Positions 33,004 through 45,449 of a stretch of DNA of 64,000 bases are shown here, piece by piece; the stretch's first letter is position 1; each line of letters begins with the position of its first letter. This DNA is from Theropithecus gelada (taxonomy: Eukaryota; Chordata; Mammalia; Primates; Cercopithecidae): NCBI RefSeq assembly GCF_003255815.1, contig NC_037680.1, positions 25,328,304-25,392,303 of the forward strand, given 5' to 3'. The translations under genes and the position numbers were made by a program. Under the pieces are notes generated by a model. That model saw nothing but the letters and a program-made list of their open reading frames with translations, was not told where the DNA came from and made no database searches.

Positions 33004-36000
33004 GAAACTCTGTAATAATATGTATTCAAGCAGAAAATTTAAAAAACACGTAAGGTACCAAGACAAACACCCCCAAATCACTCGATATCTCACTATGCTC
33101 CCCCAAAATGCCAAACACCATTCTACTAGATTTTTCCATGCATATATCATGCGTGGCTGTGGGATAATACGCTTTTTACATATCTAAGAGGTTTTTAAAT
33201 AAGAATTTTGCAATGTGTACAGAGAAATCATGAAAATGAAATAATGCCTGTTCAAAATCAGCATTTGGATGAATGGTAAGAGACAAAAACAACATTTCAT
33301 TATTGAGTGGCAAACAGTGACGGAAATTATTTCTCAAACCCAGTTCAAAGTATAGTAAACAAATAGAATGTAATGGTGGGGGAAAGGAAGTGGAGGCTGA
33401 ATAGTACAGAGAAGGTTACAACTGGTAGAAACCTTGGACACTTAGTTTACTATTATTATTTTTGTTTGTTTTGGTTGATGTCTGATTAAAAGATGATAAG
33501 TTATAGATAAAGTGGACTTGGTGACTATTCATTTATATCCAGCTTTCTTTATATCCCAGAAATGATATTTAGGATGTTCTCTCCCTCTTGACTCCACTTT
33601 CTTTGCTTCCCTCCGTACACATATACTTCTTAAGTCCACATAACTTTTTAATACAAACTGTAACAAAAATTACAAGTATCTGAACTCTCTTGTGACTCAA
33701 GCACTGGTAAAATAGTTTTGTGGGCTGATTTGAGGGAGCAGACCCATCTCAAGAGAACTTTATGCCAATCCATTGTTCTAAAATCAGTAGTTTTCACATG
33801 AGTTTCATTTATGAGACTATGCTAAAGCCAGAACTCATCATCCCATCATAGCCAGGCTCAGCCTTTCCTTTTCTGCCTCTTTTCATGGAGGCTTTGTGAT
33901 CTAAAAAAATGTCTTGGTCTACTACTCATGAATTCTATTAGCAGAGGCATTCTTTCACTTACGTCAAGTTATACTGCATATAAATGGAGGATAAAAGGAT
34001 TACCAGATTATAAATCAAACAAGAGTTTCTGGCAATATAAATCTTGGTTAGGTAGGCTTTTGTGTTAATGGAATTGCAGAATTCCATTGGCCAGTAAGAA
34101 TTTAAATTCTGTTAGAGGCCTCGCTGATTTCTCACAGGAGTCCCTCACTAAAATATAGTGAAAAATAAAGAGGAAGGCTTGCAAGCAAATTTGTATCAGG
34201 TCTTGAAATTATTTTCTAAGACAGTGCCAAAAATATTCCTGGCATTTGAAAATATATTGTCAACATCCCTGCTATACAATTCTAAGACTTGTCTTAGAAC
34301 TTACTTAGTCACTTTAATCACTCAAATAAATGCAGCCAAATTGTGTTGAATGCAAACCAGAAGTATATGTGACATTGAGATAAATGGGATATGTTAGCCA
34401 ATGGATTAAAGTTCTGTAAGGTAGTATTTGGCTCAATCAAATGACTGAATCACTATGTTCAGGTTAATCAATTAATTCAGTCAAATGACTGTGGTAAAAT
34501 TTCTGTGTTTATGGTGATGTATTTTTTTGTATACATAAATGCAAAATTAACTGTTTTGGGGAATTAACATGGTTTAAGTAGTTGTATTTGAATAATTAAT
34601 AAATGACTTTATTTCTAAATGTGAATCTAATAGTGATACACATGGTAGTATTCTCTTGATTTATTAAAAATCATATTTAATATGTGGTGGTTATATAATG
34701 GGATGCATTTTGAGATGGTGAAAAAATCTTCATATATGGTAATTGTAAAACATTCTTGTTTCTTCAAAATAGTCTAGATATATTTTAAGATAATAAATGT
34801 TCATTTATTAAACCTATATTTGTTGAGCATCAAGAATATACGAAGGAGTATGCTAGGTGTGGGATTATGAAACATAATAGGATATCGTGTCTACGAAAAA
34901 AGGGAGGACATATGGTTAAGGAGACCCTTCAGTAGGAATTGAAGCCACTTCCTTTCCATGTAAGAAATGATGGTCAGATATAATGTCTATATTTTTACTT
35001 TTTATCCAAATTCCCTGTAGGGCTAAACACGTGACATGCCATTGTCAGTTTGCACAAGGCCAGTGCCTGATATCCTTTAATTTTATTTTCTGTCGGATAT
35101 TTCCCTTTATTTCTCCTCTAACATATAATGGTAGGCAAAGTGGGCAGGGTCCCATCTATGGCTAACCCAGAAGTACAATACAGCCTAGATCTGTTAGTGC
35201 ATAAGAACAGTGTTGCAGATGTCAAAAATTCATTATAGGAGAAAAGTCTTGGAATACAAACTTTGGTAGCTCCTTGCCTCTCTACACCTCTTCAAAATTT
35301 ATTTAAAGCACGTTTAAATCTGGGCAGAAAACATTTATTACTTTGGGTCCCACAATGAGTCTTGGATATAAAATGTGTTTAAAGAATGGACCACTCCTGA
35401 CAAAGGGTTTTCTAATTGTCTCCAGGCCGCAAAAGACCATTTCTCCAAAAGTGCATCCTGGCATTTACCACACACTAGCAAATATTTAAAATAATATAAC
35501 ATGACAGTGAATGAAAAAAAGTTTTACAATAGTTTTCATAGTTTAAATATTTACAATGATTTTAGAAGCACAGACCATATTTTAACAGGCTTTAGAGGTT
35601 AGTTAACGTGAACCTTCACGAATAACAAGAAGAACATCAGGCATTTTAGATGAGGAAACACATCACAAGTTGAGAAAAGGGAATAGTCAATGGCATCAGG
35701 TAGGTTCAAATTATGGCGAGCTGTAATACTGGAAGGTGCCATCATGTGGGTAGAGCAGAAAGGAAAATGATGCAATTTATGATTTGCAGGGCTGTCTTTG
35801 GCCACAATATGAAATGAAGAACTGAGAAACGACTCAGAAAGAGCAACTAGGAAATTATTGCAAAAATTCACACAAAAGATGTAGAACCTGGCAGTTAGAG
35901 TGAGAATGAAAAGGAGTTAGATTCAATAATTAGATCAACAGAGAAACTGAGAGTAATGATTTCACTATTGCTCTGTACCATTATTTGTCTGTTAATGTAG

Positions 36001-36448
36001 GAATGCAAATGGCATAGGAGTTGACTGAGGTCAATATATTGATGCTGCTGCTTATGAGATGTGTAACATTGCACAAGTTACTTAATCTTCCTAAAGTTTC
36101 AGTTTTCTTACCACAAGTGTGAAGATAATAAATCTCAATTTCATAGAATTTTGGAACTTAGCAAGCTATGATAACTTTTATATATTTCCTTCCTGCTATA
36201 AGTATCTATACCTGGACAGTGGTAGCAAGAAAAATTACAGCTGTTTTTAAAGTTAGTATGGATATTTTCACTTTATCACATTTTCAGAGAAATCATATGT
36301 TTGTGTGTGTGTGTATGCATGTTTGTGTGTGTGTGTATATATATGTGCGTGTGTACATATCTATCCATATCACATTTGAAGTCGATTGGATTCTGTAAAA
36401 AATTGGAGGAGTCACATCATATATAATGGTGCTATTTGGGCTCCCAAT
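33004..36448. other. Mostly unique sequence with L2/MIR traces
   Basis: About 34795-34880 reads as antisense L2 end (TTCATTTATTAAACCTATATTTGTTGAGCATC). About 36030-36150 reads as sense MIR (GTGTAACATTGCACAAGTTACTTAATC). A TG/TA tract lies at 36299-36365. No gene recognised. Confidence 0.5.
36299..36365 (+). repeat. Interrupted (TG)n/(TA)n tract
   Basis: Two TG blocks separated by TATGCATGTT and followed by TATATATATGTGCGTGTG. Confidence 0.9.
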
Positions 36449-36621
36449 TGGGAGTTCTCAAACTTGGCTACATATTGAGCTCATCAGGAATTTGGAAAAC
36501 AAAATTTCTGGGATAAAAGCTGAGCCAATGGAATTAGAGTATCTGGAAATGTTGGACAGGAGTCATTTATTAGAGGATCACAGGTAATTCTAGTGCACAG
36601 CTTAAATTGATGACCACTGCT
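36449..36621 (+). mobile_element. hAT-Charlie-type non-autonomous element, first of a pair
   Basis: Starts near AGTTCTCAAACTTGGCTACATATTG and ends GACCACTGCT, the complement of the usual AGTGGTTCTCAAAC terminus, so terminal inverted repeats of the MER5/MER20-like group are recognisable. Interior strongly diverged. Confidence 0.65.
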
Positions 36622-36636
36622 CAAAGTGTTTCAGGT

Positions 36637-36789
36637 CAGCACTTCTCAAAATTGAATGTGCATAAAAATCACCTGGGAAACCTGTTGAAATGCAGGTTCC
36701 ATAAATCTAATATGGAGTCTGAGACTCTGCATTTCTGCAATATCTCAGCAGCTGGCTTTTCACTGATGAGTACACCAAACTTTGAGTAG
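36637..36789 (+). mobile_element. MER5A-type hAT-Charlie element, second of a pair
   Basis: CAGCACTTCTCAAAATTGAATGTGCATAAAAATCACCTGGG, GAGACTCTGCATTTCTGC and ACTTTGAGTAG follow the MER5A consensus nearly end to end in about 153 bp. Confidence 0.85.
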
Positions 36790-37000
36790 AACAGATCTTG
36801 ATAATTGAAATCAGAGATGCTTCTGTAGACCAGAAAAGTTTCTAGGAGCTTGGGCCAAGGGTTGTTGGATTTCAACAGCTGGTAAAGGATGGAGATTCCA
36901 TTCAGTCACATGGATCAAGAAGAACAGAGTGTACATGGGGGATGCACAGAGAACAATGGTGGTCTCCCTCTAATGCTAAAGAGCCTGGGCAAGAGTTCAA

Positions 37001-37446
37001 ATGCGGCACTATTCACAATAGCAAAGACTTGGAACCAATCCAAATGTCCATTAATGATAGACTGGATTAAGAAAATGTGGCATATATACATGATGAAATA
37101 CTATGCAGCCATAAAAAAGGATGAGTTCATGTCCTTTGTAGGGACATGGATAAAGATGGAAACCATTATTCTGAGCAAACTATCGCAAGGACAGAAAACC
37201 AAACACCGCATGTTCTCACTGATAGGTGGGAATTGAACAATGAGAACACTTGGACACAGGGCGGGGAACATCACACACTGGGGCCTGTCATGGGGTGGGA
37301 GGATGGGGGAGGGATAGCATTAGGAAAAATACCTAATGTAAATGACGAATTAATGGGTGCAGCACACCAACATGGCACATGTATACATATGTAACAAACC
37401 TGCACGTTGTGCACATGTACCCTAGAAATTAAAGTATAATTTAAAA
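37001..37446 (+). mobile_element. L1PA 3' end, 5'-truncated
   Basis: The sequence enters ORF2 at GCGGCACTATTCACAATAGC and reads in frame to the ORF2 stop (TGA 37234-37236, after the GGN end). A 3'UTR with GGGATAGCATTAGG, ACAAACCTGCACGTTGTGC and TGTACCCTAGAA follows, ending in a short A-rich tail. About 78 terminal ORF2p residues are still open, without the endonuclease or reverse-transcriptase domains, so it is inert. ACAAACC and CTAGAA indicate an older L1PA (about PA4-PA8). I did not find a clear target-site duplication. Confidence 0.95.
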
Positions 37447-37469
37447 AAGAAGTATATATTTAAAAATAG

Positions 37470-37685
37470 TTATAACAATTGCAATAACAAATATCATTCA
37501 TTGATTTTGTATATTGTAGGCACTCTGATAAATACTTCATGCTGATTATGTGATTTTATTCTCATGATAGTACTATGAGATAGGTACTATCATCCCATTT
37601 TATTGTTCATGAAACTTAAATAGGCAGAAAATCAGTATCTTGCTCAAAGTCATAAGGCTGATAATGAATTCAGACCTAATTAGCT
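37470..37685 (-). mobile_element. MIR SINE, antisense
   Basis: GTAGGCACTCTGATAAATACTTCATG, TTTATTCTCATGATAGTACTATGAGATAGG, TACTATCATCCCATTTTATTG and CTTGCTCAAAGTCATAAGGC follow antisense MIR well. Confidence 0.85.
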
Positions 37686-40600
37686 CATTCTTTCATTCTT
37701 TGTCAGTTATTCAGAGACGGTACTGTTCTGCTTTAAAAAAAAATCAAGTTACCAAGTTTACAATTGTATATTCATATACTGCTAAAATGGAGTTTTAGTC
37801 CAAACTGAGTAAACTATTACAAATTCATCCAAACTCAGCTAAAAAAGCAACAATATCTTGCATGCCTTAGTCTGTGAAACCAGATGATTCTCAACATGTG
37901 TATGGGTCTATCCAACATGGTTTAGAAAAGACATTTCTGAAAAATAATATCAATTTATTGATGCTGGGATTACAATACCTACTTGTGCTGGAGCAGATAG
38001 ATCATAAAGAATCCTTCCTTAAATGATCAGTACATGTATACTGTTCTAGGATTGTGACAGGCCAAAAACAGAATAAAATTTTCTGGATAATCTGATTCAA
38101 CATATCTGTCCCCAGGGATCTAGAATCAAAAATTTCACAAGTACCCTATGTAAATATTATCGTATTCCATGCAGCTTGAGAAACATGAATGTAGTTCAAT
38201 GAATTCTGGCAAATAGTGAGAATTTTGAGATATTTTTAATAATAGTTATTTGAAAAACATGATCAAGCTAATGGGACAGTAGACATTCTTACCTGGAGAA
38301 GGGAAGATGATTTTACTATGTGCCATGTATACTGATTACTAAAAGTAACTATACAAAGTGTATCCTCTATGACTCTGAATCTCTCTGTCAGTGGCTATAC
38401 AGCAAGAGGGTAAACACTGTCACTTTCCTGTGCTGTAACAGTCCATAGACCATTCTGGCTACATATGACAGGGAAAATAATTTAAATAAAATTATTCCCG
38501 AGAACTGCAAAACATGTCAGCCTAAAGTATTTTCATGAAACATTTTTTTTTCCTTCTATCAACCTAATTCTATCATTAGAATGCAATTGTGACATCCAAA
38601 TATAATGTATTCAAAATGTTTTCTTGCCATTCCTCACTATCCCCTAACTTCTCTTTCAGTATACTGAACCTTAGTCTAAGACTATACGTTAGAAAGAGCT
38701 ACCTTAAAAAGCATCAGTAACTAAAATCTGCATGCTATTAGTTTTATTCCAAGCAAATTTATTATTGCTAGAGAAATGGAAATGAAAATGGAAGCACTCC
38801 ACAGAATGCTCCCCATTTCCCAAATAAAATGTTAATATCATAAATATAAAATTGGGGAGAAACTTTTATTTATTCAAAAATGTATATCATAAGTCGAGAT
38901 GGATGCTGGTCTAAGAACTGAACAGGTGTGATCCTACAATATATTTTGCTAATTGTAGGACAAAACAATTGTCTAAAATCTTTCTTTGCTGTGAATAGTT
39001 TATGAAGAAATTCGATAGAGGTTTTGGCCCCTAAATTTGTCTATTATTCCTAACAAAAAATGTGAAGAAAGAGCTGAAGCTGAAAACTTTTTACTTTTTT
39101 AATAGCAACTGCTTTTAAAATATCTAATTATTTGAAACTTGAAAAAGGCAGAGTATAGGAAATTGTCATTTAACTGTGAGCTATATCTTTTCTTGCAACT
39201 CACAAGGCCAAATAATGTCAGATGTTAGAAACACAAAAATAAAGATAAACGGGAAATCAGTGTCTATAGATTCTTCTCAAGGTAATAAATTTAAGACACT
39301 TCTGAAATCACATCCTAGGGTTTTTAGGAAAATATCTGACAGCTAAGATGATACTTGAGAGAGAAACTAAATGAAAAATATCTCCAGGAAACAGAGAAAG
39401 ACAAATATAAATTAGTGACTCAAGGGCATCATGAACTTACTGCCTTGTGATTTTCTTCACAATAACACTTTTTTTGCTGATTATTATAAGAAATAAATGT
39501 CAATGAGACAATATGGCAGAAGTTGATTCTGCTAGGTTGGTAAAACTGTGAAGGATATTTTTCCTTTGAAAAGTTGGCTGAGAGTTTATAAATATGGTTT
39601 CTGGACAGATTGAAAACAAATGAGCTTCAGTGTAAGACATTTCAAGGCATTTTTTATGCTTTTTTGATCTATCAACAATCAGGTATTTAATGTGTAACTA
39701 GCAATTCTACTCTTTATTGGGAAACAGGGCTAAAATTGAGACTTTAACTTTGCTTTATTAAAACATAAAATGATGGGAAAATCCTTGGAATGCTATATTA
39801 TATATATTTCCAACAGGGAAATTTTGGTAGTTACTTACAAATGTGTGCTCTGTACTATTTGAAATAATGACAATGCATTGAGAAGGCATGGCCCTAAGCA
39901 ACTCAGGGAGTGGGGGCAGCTGAAAAGGAGGGCGGCATAGGAGATATTAAATCATGCTTCCCTTTGTCATTAACAATTATGTATTCGAGTTCCAAGTCAA
40001 TGTTTAATATATCATCGGAGCAATGCATTATAATTCTAGTATGGCTGGCACAGCCAAAGTAACATCACTCTGATGTCATATTAAACTCTGGCAAAGAGCC
40101 ACAATGAGCATGAAAGTTTAGCCATTCTGAGAAGCATCTCTAGTATTTTTTTTTTCCAAACAAATGATTAATATTAAGCAAACTAAAGAAACAACACATT
40201 TGAAGAAGTGGAGGTCATTTTCCAACTGTTACTTCATAGTATATACTGGAATCATGCCAGAGAGACAGAAGGGAAAGCCCTGTCATAAAATATGTTTCAA
40301 TAAATTATTAATTTTTTCATAGGCAGGCTAAAGATTTAGAAGGAAGATGGCATTTTCTAACTAGGCCATCAGCTTATTGAGGTTAAAACTCTTTTTCTTT
40401 TGCCCAACATTGCAATATGGATGAGCCTTTGCTCTAGCTTATCGTAACTGCAGTGCACAATCGATATTTAAATCCTGAAAGATCAGCAATAATGGATGCA
40501 AACTGAACAGATCAATATTTAGCCTTTTGTAGACTGTAACTTTTATCTTAGCCCCAATTACTCCGTGGCACAAGAGTTGATTTTTAATGTCTTGGGTGTT

Positions 40601-42199
40601 TGGAATCTCACTAATTTTAATTTTAATTTTAATTTTAAATGTTAAATAAAACATTGTGAGACACTTATAGAAATAACTGTTAATAAAAAATATTCAAAAC
40701 ATAGGCTTCAATAGGTTCAATGTCTTTTCAGTACCATTTAATAATAATAAATTTCAATTGTGACATGCATATCTTTTTTTAATTAGAGGGTATCAGATTA
40801 TTTTTAAATCCATGAAAAGATATTTCCTTGTAATGTCCTTCGGCAATATTGCATGACCACTTGAGAATGATTTGACCAGTTTATCTTTTTAGGATAAAAA
40901 CTAATTACAGATCTGATACAACATTAACATTAAATATTATTTAATCAGGTATCACAGTATAATTAATCAAATGTGATCATTTGTAATTGCAGTTCTATAA
41001 AGGATCTTAAGGAAATGAAGATTCTGAAGAAAGAAATAACTTTCTCTAGAAATAGCAATTCTCATTTATCACTGAGACCATTTATTCGTAAATGTGAACT
41101 CTGTTTCCAAATGCCCAAACTTATCTGATGCTAACAAAAAAAACTGTAACTTTTACCGCTAAGTAAATTAGAACATTTGCTATGAAGAAATACAAAGTAC
41201 TCATTCTTTTTTTTTAGGACTTCTCAGTGTATGCGTGTATATTGTCTCAGAATTTAAAAAGAGAGGAGGTGAAAATTCCACTTGAAGGAAGCACATTAAG
41301 GTTGATTACTGCTTAAAAACTGACAAAACACCAAAAGCAACCACCTGAAGAATATGAAAAGTAGATGACAACAGTAAAACTGGGAAAGACATGAAAACTT
41401 GAGGAACAACCCATATGGTCATGTTTGGTTTCATGTAGTTTTTTTTCTTCTTCTTCTTCTTTTTCTTCTTTAGTTCCCCACTGCAAGACAAATAAATCAA
41501 AATCTCTTAGTAATCTCTTTCTGGCTAGCAGACTTGGGGGATAAAAAAGCCCCCTATAAGCTGAAGAGCATAAAGAGAATTCATTTTCTTCCCCTGTTGT
41601 TTGTTTGTTTGTTTTTAACTTCTCAGTCCCACACCAAATCCAGTCTTGTCATAGAATTGTAATGCAGCAGTGTAGCAGTGACACAAGTACCTAATGACAT
41701 AAGAAAAAAAAAGCCATCATTCTAGATTCAGAAATGGAGAATGAAGTCACCTTGTACAAAGTGTGTGGAAGATTTCCAATTTTTTCTCTATATTGTCTTC
41801 CTTTGCTTGCCCCGAAAGGTAGGCCCAGTTACATGGAACTGCACACCAGCTTGAGAGGCTAAAACACTGAGAGAATATCATGATTTTGTCTACAAGAACC
41901 ACAACAAACCAGTTCATAGATACTGGAGTGTGTGGGAGGGATCCGAGAGAGGAGTGAGCTGAAGAAAGAGTCCTAAATTTGTATATGAACCAATACAAGT
42001 TCTAAGCTTACCCTAAGCTGTCCATGTGCAGAACATACCCTGAAAGCATAGCAGAAGATTTGGAAAGTGAGCTGCTATATTAACCCTGTGCCTAAGTTCT
42101 AACTTATCCTCTAAGTTGCTCTGATGAGAGGCAGATGCAAAAAATACAGTAGGCACTTTAAAAATTGAATTTACTTTAGATTCACCACCTACAAAAGGC
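37686..42199. other. Unique repeat-poor sequence
   Basis: 4.5 kb with no named interspersed repeat recognised. Holds a (TTTTAA)n run (40613-40639) and a (TTC)n run (41439-41471). No gene recognised. Confidence 0.5.
41439..41471 (+). repeat. (TTC)n microsatellite
   Basis: T run followed by about five TTC units and a TTTTCTTCTT end. Confidence 0.9.
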
Positions 42200-42545
42200 A
42201 GTCTGACTTGTATTCTGTACATAAGTTGATTGTCTGCTAAAACTAATAAACAAAAATCAATAGCATCCACTGGATTTTAAGAAGACCCAGTTTCTCACAA
42301 CATGGCTTTCCCATATGTCCAGGATACAATCCAAAGTAACTCAAACTATCAAGAACCAGGGAAATATGACCAACAATCAAGAGATAGACAATCAATAGAT
42401 GACAATCCTGAGATGAACCAGATGTTGAAATTACCAAAGACTTTAAAGAAGTTATTATAATCATGTTTTATGAAATAAAAATGAGCAATTCAAATGAACA
42501 GGAAGTTGGAGAAAGAGAAACCATAAAATAGAAGCAAATGAAAAT
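42200..42545 (+). mobile_element. Old L1/HAL1 5' and ORF1 region, left part
   Basis: AACTAATAAACAAAAATCAATAGCATC, then CAGGGAAATATGACC, AATCAATAGATG, TGTTGAAATTACCAAAGACTTTAAAGAAG resemble the L1M/HAL1 segment leading into ORF1. The frame is destroyed. It is continued after the insertion at 42555. Confidence 0.7.
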
Positions 42546-42554
42546 TTTAAGACA

Positions 42555-43120
42555 GAGAAATTTGCTCATTTTCCAATGTGTAAAATAAAATTACATGTTG
42601 GAATAGTATTTAGCTTGTAAAAATCAGGAAATTCTGTCATTTGTGATAACACGGATGAATCCAGAGTACGTAACACTTGGTGAAATAAGCCAGGCACAGA
42701 GAAAAAAATACCGTGTAATCTTACTTATATGTGAAATCTAAAAAGTGAACTAATAGAAATAGAAAATAGAGTGGTGGTTACCAGAGGCTGGGGTGTGGTG
42801 GGATGGAGGAGTGGAAGGGAAAAGGGTAATGTTTGTCAAAAGGTTCAAAGTTTCAGTTGAATAGGAGAAGTAGGTGCTGCTGATTGATTGCACAGCATGG
42901 TTACTATAGTTACTAATAATGTATTGTGTATTTCAAAATAGCTCAAAAATGGACTTTATATGTTCTCATCATAAAGAAATGGCAAGTATTTGACCTGATG
43001 AGTATGGTAAAAATCTGATTTTTTCATTTGATTAAAGCATCACATTTTGTATGCCTCATCAATATATACATAATTATTATTTGTCAATTAAAAATAAAGA
43101 AAACTTTAAAAATAAATAAT
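42555..43120 (+). mobile_element. L1MA-type 3' end nested in the older L1
   Basis: GATAACACGGATGAATCCAG, GTGAAATAAGCCAGGCACAGAG, GTGGTTACCAGAGGCTGGG, TATAGTTACTAATAATGTATTGTG and CATCAATATATACATAATTATTATTTGTCAATTAAAAATAAAG are the standard L1MA ORF2-end and 3'UTR text, with an A-rich tail. Confidence 0.92.
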
Positions 43121-43633
43121 AAATCATTGGAAGGCCTGAATAGCAGAACAGAGATGACAGAGGAAAAAACAGTAAAATCAAACAATAGAAATTATCTAAT
43201 CTGAACAACATAATGAAAAACATACAGAAAATAAAATGAACACAGCCTTAGAAACCAGTGGAATAATATTTAGATATCTACCATTTTGACATTGGATTTC
43301 CTGAAATAGTGGAGAAAAGTGTTTTTGCACAAAGTGCATTTGATGAAACTGGTTGAAAGCATCCCAAACTTGGCAAAAGACATATGTTTATAGACAGATA
43401 GATAGATATCTAGATAGATAGGCAAGAAGCTCAACAAATTCCAACTACAATTCTCTTAAAAGTATTTGTACATAGAAAGCTCTAAAATATAAGAAATATT
43501 ACAAACAGATAAAATTAATATGGGAAATAGATAAGTTCACAGATTTAAACACTCTTGTCTATATATTTGATAGAACAAGTAGAGAATACTTGCAAGGTTA
43601 TAAAAAATTATAACAATACCGTAAACTAATTAG
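43121..43633 (+). mobile_element. Old L1/HAL1 ORF1 region, right part
   Basis: AATAGCAGAACAGAGATGACAGAGG, AATAGAAATTATCTAATCTGAAC, CATCCCAAACTTGGCAAAAGACAT and AGAAGCTCAACAAATTCCAA are recognisable L1M ORF1-side text in the same orientation as 42200-42545. A GATA-type simple repeat is embedded (43390-43424). Confidence 0.75.
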
Positions 43634-43840
43634 AACCAAAAGTGGCAAACTATGGTTTATCAATCAAATCCAGACCACCACTTTTTTGGTATGGTCTATG
43701 AGATAAGAATGATTTTCACACTTTTAATAGTTGCATTTTAAATGGTTCAATAAGTATCTACATAATGTCCTCAATTTTGCACCTTGGTCTACAAAGTCTA
43801 CAATATTTACTGCTTAATAAAAAGTTTTCTAGTCTCTGAA
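43634..43840 (+). mobile_element. hAT-like MITE inside the L1 remnant
   Basis: GTGGCAAACTATGGTTTATCAATCAAATCCAGACCACC, GAGATAAGAATGATTTTCACAC and ACAATATTTACTGCTTAATAAAAAGTTT fit the widespread GGCAAACTA...CCAAATC...AAAAAGTTT hAT family. I do not assign a subfamily. Confidence 0.6.
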
Positions 43841-44890
43841 TGAGAGCTTAATTGACATTTATAGAACATGCCAGTTAGCCACTGCAGAAAAATGTAACCA
43901 AAAAAACACACAATATTCTTTCAAGTATTCATTGACTAGTCATTAAAATGGACCATATTCTTAGCCATATAACAAACTTTTAAGAAGTAGTAGAATTAAA
44001 ACCAAATATAATATGTTCTATGATAATATCAGCATCGATATAGAAATCAGATTAACCAAAATATATCTGGAAAATCCCCAACTATGTTAAAGTTAAACAG
44101 GACACGTGTATAATGGGGGTTATAAGATTATGTCTCAAATACAAATTGAAAACATTTTTAATTACAGTATATCAAATGAAGCTAAAACAGCTTTAAGAGA
44201 GACATTTATGGTAGCAAATGTTTATATCAAAATGTTATAAGTCTTACATAAAAAATAGGAGGATCCATCTTGAGAATCTGGAAAAAGAAAAGCAAATTAA
44301 ACACCCCCCCCCCCAAAAAAAGAAGAAAATAATGATGTAAAAACAAAATACAAAAAATTCAATACAAGAAATGGTATTATCTTAGGAAAATCAGGAAAAT
44401 ATGTAGACTACTATTGAGACTGACAAAAAAAAAGACTCAAATTCATATTATCAATAAAAAAGGAGCTGTCACTATATTTAGTAACTAAAACCTGAAAACA
44501 ACCCAGATACCCTTGAAATAGGGAATAAACAACCAAAAATGGAAAGAAACTTGATGTATGCAAACAGATCAATTCCTAAATGCATGATACAACATCATAG
44601 AAGCCAGTATCAAGTCAGAATATTGTATTCCATTTATATGGCATTCCAGAAAATACAAAACTGTAGAAATGGCTAATAGATGAGTGATTTCGGAGGTCAT
44701 GGATCAAGGTAGATTTTGACTGCAAATGTAGCCTGAGGGTTTCTTTTGAGAGGTGACAAAACTATTCTATGTGCTAATTTGCTTGGTGTATGACTTCATG
44801 CATCAGTGAAAAATTATAGTACTGTACACCCTAAAGGAGTTTATTTTACTGTAAGTAAATTTAAAAATAATTCAATTAATAATGGTAAAT
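43841..44890 (+). mobile_element. Old L1M ORF2 fragments and 3'UTR
   Basis: ORF2-like text (GGACCATATTCTTAGCCATATAACAAAC; AGCTAAAACAGCTTTAAGAGAGA) is followed after about 44470 by 3'UTR-like text (GAAAACAACCCAGATACCC; GGGTTTCTTTTGAGAGGTGACAAAAC; TACACCCTAAAGGAGTTTATTTTACTG). Most of ORF2 is missing. An 11-base C run at 44304-44314 abuts an A run. Confidence 0.7.
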
Positions 44891-44894
44891 TTTC

Positions 44895-45104
44895 TGTGGC
44901 TAATATGTGCTAGCCATTCTTAGATCCTTTAATGTTACTACTCTAGGAAACATAATATGAGTTAGGTATTATTATTCTTACGTTCATCTCACAGATGAGA
45001 AACTGGGTTGAAAGTTTGAAAAACTTAACCCAAGTCACAAACCTAACACTTATTGGATCAGGGGATTTGAACCCAGCCAACATGACATCAGAAACCAAAC
45101 TCTT
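44895..45104 (-). mobile_element. MIR SINE, antisense, left of an inserted Alu
   Basis: TATGTGCTAGCCATTCTTAGATCC, GAGTTAGGTATTATTATTC, TCTCACAGATGAGAAACTGGG and GATTTGAACCCAGCC match antisense MIR. The MIR resumes after the Alu at 45433 with AAGCTTTACACATAATGC. Confidence 0.87.
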
Positions 45105-45419
45105 GGCCAGGTGCGGTGGCTCACACCTGTAACCCCAGCACTTTCAGAGGCTGAGGCGGGCAGATCACAACGTCAAGAGATCGAGCTCATGCTGGTTAAC
45201 ATGATGAAACCCTGTCTCTACTAAAAATACAAAAATTAGCTGGGCGTGATGGTACATGCCTGTAGTCCCAGCTATTCAGGAGGCTGAGGCAGGAGAATCG
45301 CTTGAACCTGGGAGGCAGAGGTTGCAGTGAGCTGAGATCGCACAACTGCACTCCAGCCTGGCAACAGAGTGAGACTCTGTCTCAAAAAAACAAAGGAAAA
45401 AAAAAGAAAAAGAAAAAAC
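45105..45419 (+). mobile_element. Alu element inserted in MIR
   Basis: Starts GGCCAGGTGCGGTGG, carries both arms and ends in a mixed A-rich tail. It is bounded by a perfect 13-bp duplication, AAACCAAACTCTT, at 45092-45104 and 45420-45432. Internal boxes (GATCACAACGTCAAGAGATCGAG) suggest AluSc/Y with private changes. Confidence 0.96.
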
Positions 45420-45449
45420 AAACCAAACTCTTAAGCTTTACACATAATG

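Noticed and set aside
36889..37236. 115-codon frame with a clear protein match
   Set aside because: Its last 78 or so residues are the end of L1 ORF2p in a 5'-truncated copy, and the upstream part is flanking sequence read by chance.
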